A DNA stretch of 64,000 nt, taken from NCBI RefSeq assembly GCF_000003815.2, contig NC_049981.1:2684498-2748497 (forward strand), written 5' to 3'. The notes beneath the pieces were generated by a model. The model was given only the letters and a program-made list of their open reading frames with translations, did no database searches and had not been told where the DNA came from. Below, piece by piece: positions 60,591 to 64,000 of this stretch (positions are counted from its first letter, which is position 1; every line of letters starts with the position of its first letter). The DNA comes from Branchiostoma floridae. Lineage: Eukaryota > Chordata > Leptocardii > Amphioxiformes > Branchiostomatidae. Both the position numbers and the translations under genes were made by a program.

Positions 60591-63500
60591 ACCTTTCGGT
60601 AACCGCAAAGAGACCCCATACGATCGAACTTTCAGAATCTTGAAGAAAATGTGCGTTACTTCTATCACTTGAATTCAATGAGAGGACAAAAAGTGATTTG
60701 AGTACTAAAAATTACTTCCTTATATTTGTACAGGGCTTGAAAGCGAATGAAGGGTCGCCTAGTAACCGCTAAGCGAACCTTTCGGTAACCGCAAAGAGAC
60801 CCCATACGATCGAACTTTCAGAATCTTGACGAACATGTGCGTTACTTCTATCACTTGAATTCAATAGTCAAGCTGTCAGGAGAAGACCACAAGTGATTAG
60901 AGTATAGTACTATGAATTACTTCCTTACTTTTCTACAGGGCTTGAAAGCGAATGAAGGGTCGCCTAGGTAACCGCTAAGCGAAAATTTCGGTAACTGCAA
61001 AGAGACCCTATACGATCGAACTTTCAGAATCTTGAAGAAAATGTGCGTTACTTCTATCACTTGAATTCGATAGTACAACCCGTAAGGAGAAGACAAAAAG
61101 TGATTTGAGTACTAAAAATTACTTCCTTACTTTTCTACAGGGCTTGAAAGCGAATGAAGGGTCGCCTGGGTAACCGATAAGCGAACCTTTCGGTAACCGC
61201 AAAGAGACCCCATACGGTCGAACTTTCAGAATCTTGAAGAAAGTGTGCGTTACTTCTATCACTTGAATTCAATAGTACAACCCGTAAGGAGAAGACAAAA
61301 AGTGATTTGAGTACTAAAAATTACTTCCTTACTTTTCTACAGGGCTTGAAAGCGAATGAAGGGTCGCCTGGGTAACCGCTAAGCGAACCTTTCGGTAACT
61401 GCAAAGAGACCCCATACGATCGAACTTTCAGAATCTTGAAGAAAATGTGCGTTACTTCTATCACTTGAATTCGATAGTACAACCCGTAAGGAGAAGACAA
61501 AAAGTGATTTGAGTACTAAAAATTACTTCCTTACTTTTCTACAGGGCTTGAAAGCGAATGAAGGGTCGCCTAGGTAACCGCTAAGCGAACCTTTCGGTAA
61601 CCGCAAAGAGACCCCATACGATCGAACTTTCAGAATCTTGAAGAAAATGTGCGTTACTTCTATCACTTGAATTCGATAGTACAACCCGTAAGGAGAAGAC
61701 AAAAAGTGATTTGAGTACTAAAAATTACTTCCTTACTTTTCTACAGGGCTTGAAAGCGAATGAAGGGTCGCCTAGGTAACCGCTAAGCGAACCTTTCGGT
61801 AACCGCAAAGAGACCCCATACGATCGAACTTTCAGAATCTTGAAGAAAGTGTGCGTTACTTCTATCACTTGAATTCAATAGTACAACCCGTAAGGAGAAG
61901 ACAAAAAGTGATTTGAGTACTAAAAATTACTTCCTTACTTTTCTACAGGGCTTGAAAGCGAATGAAGGGTCGCCTGGGTAACCGCTAAGCGAACCTTTCG
62001 GTAACCGCAAAGAGACCCCATACGATCGAACTTTCAGAATCTTGAAGAAAATGTGCGTTACTTCTATCACTTGAATTCGATAGTACAACCCGTAAGGAGA
62101 AGACAAAAAGTGATTTGAGTACTAAAAATTACTTCCTTACTTTTCTACAGGGCTTGAAAGCGAATGAAGGGTCGCCTGGGTAACCGCTAAGCGAACCTTT
62201 CGGTAACCGCAAAGAGACCCCATACGATCGAACTTTCAGAATCTTGAAGAAAATGTGCGTTACTTCTATCACTTGAATTCGATAGTACAACCCGTAAGGA
62301 GAAGACAAAAAGTGATTTGAGTACTAAAAATTACTTCCTTACTTTTCTACAGGGCTTGAAAGCGAATGAAGGGTCGCCTGGGTAACCGATAAGCGAACCT
62401 TTCGGTAACCGCAAAGAGACCCCATACGATCGAACTTTCAGAATCTTGAAGAAAGTGTGCGTTACTTCTATCACTTGAATTCAATAGTACAACCCGTAAG
62501 GAGAAGACAAAAAGTGATTTGAGTACTAAAAATTACTTCCTTACTTTTCTACAGGGCTTGAAAGCGAATGAAGGGTCGCCTGGGTGACCGCTAAGCGAAC
62601 CTTTCGGTAACCGCAAAGAGACCCCATACGATCGAACTTTCAGAATCTTGAAGAAAGTGTGCGTTACTTCTATCACTTGAATTCAATAGTACAACCCGTA
62701 AGGAGAAGACAAAAAGTGATTTGAGTACTAAAAATTACTTCCTTACTTTTCTACAGGGCTTGAAAGCGAATGAAGGGTCGCCTGGGTAACCGATAAGCGA
62801 ACCTTTCGGTAACCGCAAAGAGACCATATACAGTCGAACTTTCAGAATCTTGAAGAAAGTGTGCGTTACTTCTATCACTTGAATTCGATAGTACAACCCG
62901 TAAGGAGAAGACAAAAAGTGATTTGAGTACTAAAAATTACTTCCTTACTTTTCTACAGGGCTTGAAAGCGAATGAAGGGTCGCCTGGGTAACCGCTAAGC
63001 GAACCTTTCGGTAACTGCAAAGAGACCCCATACGATCGAACTTTCAGAATCTTGAAGAAAATGTGCGTTACTTCTATCACTTGAATTCGATAGTACAACC
63101 CGTAAGGAGAAGACAAAAAGTGATTTGAGTACTAAAAATTACTTCCTTACTTTTCTACAGGGCTTAAAAGCGAATGAAGGGTCGCCTAGGTAACCGCTAA
63201 GCGAACCTTTCGGTAACCGCAAAGAGACCCCATACGATCGAACTTTCAGAATCTTGAAGAAAATGTGCGTTACTTCTATCACTTGAATTCGATAGTACAA
63301 CCCGTAAGGAGAAGACAAAAAGTGATTTGAGTACTAAAAATTACTTCCTTACTTTTCTACAGGGCTTGAAAGCGAATGAAGGGTCGCCTGGGTAACCGCT
63401 AAGCGAACCTTTCGGTAACCGCAAAGAGACCCCATACGATCGAACTTTCAGAATCTTGAAGAAAATGTGCGTTACTTCTATCACTTGAATTCGATAGTTA

Positions 63501-64000
63501 CAACCCGTAAGGAGAAGACAAAAAGTGATTTGAGTACTAAAAATTACTTTCCTTACTTTTCTACAGGGCTTGAAAGCGAATGAAGGGTCGCCTAGGTAAC
63601 CGCTAAGCGAACCTTTCGGTAACCGCAAAGAGACCCTATNNNNNNNNNNNNNNNNNNNNNNNNNNNNNNNNNNNNNNNNNNNNNNNNNNNNNNNNNNNNN
63701 NNNNNNNNNNNNNNNNNNNNNNNNNNNNNNNNNNNNNNNNNNNNNNNNNNNNNNNNNNNNNNNNNCAGGGCTTGAAAGCGAATGAACGGTCGCCTGGGTA
63801 ACTGCTAAGCGAACCTTTCGGTAACTGCAAAGAGACCCCATACGATCGAACTTTCAGAATCTTGAAGAAAATGTGCGTTACTTCTATCACTTGAATTCGA
63901 TAGTACAACCCGTAAGGAGAAGACAAAAAGTGATTTGAGTACTAAAAATTACTTCCTTACTTTTCCACAGGGCTTGCAAGCGAATGAAGTGTCGCCTGGG
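60591..64000. repeat. 202-bp tandem satellite
   Basis: About 17 head-to-tail units continuing past the window end. Each has CTTTCGGTAACCGCAAAGAG, CGAACTTTCAGAATCTTGA, TGTGCGTTACTTCTATCACT and CAGGGCTTGAAAGCGAATG. Spacing of CAGGGCTTGAAAGCG is 202 bp in the homogeneous part (61138 on), with the first two units odd-sized. It begins ~1 kb upstream of the mannosidase start codon. Confidence 0.97.
63640..63765. other. Assembly gap inside the satellite
   Basis: Run of N where the repeat collapses; copy number is therefore a minimum. Confidence 0.99.

Noticed and set aside
63341..63926. 166- and 96-codon minus frames in the satellite
   Set aside because: They span N bases and arise from rare one-base insertions in a 202-bp repeat; no protein features.
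60591..64000. CRISPR-like array
   Set aside because: Whole 202-bp units are repeated without distinct spacers, and the DNA is animal.

Overview
This looks like nuclear genomic DNA from an invertebrate chordate, most likely an amphioxus (Branchiostoma). Genes are split by short introns. The proteins are animal families: a lysosomal alpha-mannosidase, a secreted von Willebrand A/ShK protein, and a leucine-rich-repeat receptor with a tyrosine-motif tail. The space between and inside genes is packed with short inverted-repeat transposons, LINE ends and tRNA-derived SINEs. The species is inferred from gene and repeat style and was not tested by a search. There are three assembly gaps (37742-37841, 46851-47079, 63640-63765).

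Layout. All four recognisable genes are on the minus strand. (1) 648-9916: ten-exon gene for a ~414-residue membrane-anchored protein of unknown function; one splice donor has been amplified into a minisatellite and intron 2 holds a 2.2-kb inverted-repeat element. (2) 10-16 kb: no host gene, only LINE 3' ends, hairpins and MITEs. (3) 16408-19449: intronless LRR transmembrane receptor with an ITAM-like tail and twenty ten-residue repeats. (4) 19.5-24.5 kb: mostly transposon remnants. (5) 24492-35232: secreted protein with three ShK domains, one vWA domain and a C-terminal coiled coil; its introns hold a LINE, a gutted mariner, hairpins and MITEs. (6) 35.3-40.7 kb: a 1.4-kb foldback element and MITEs. 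(7) 40684-59580: a nearly complete MAN2B1-type alpha-mannosidase in 24 recognised exons, with an apparent one-base deletion in exon 7. (8) 60591-64000: a 202-bp tandem satellite running off the window end.

The genes do not form a functional cluster: one is a lysosomal glycosidase, one a candidate immune or adhesion receptor, one a matrix or secreted protein, one unknown. The most unusual points are the splice-site minisatellite, the receptor tail that joins an ITAM-like pair to a glycosylation-sequon-rich repeat, the large foldback elements, and MITEs sitting within about 55 bp of the stop codons of three of the four genes. Exon boundaries were placed by eye from splice signals, reading frame and family resemblance.
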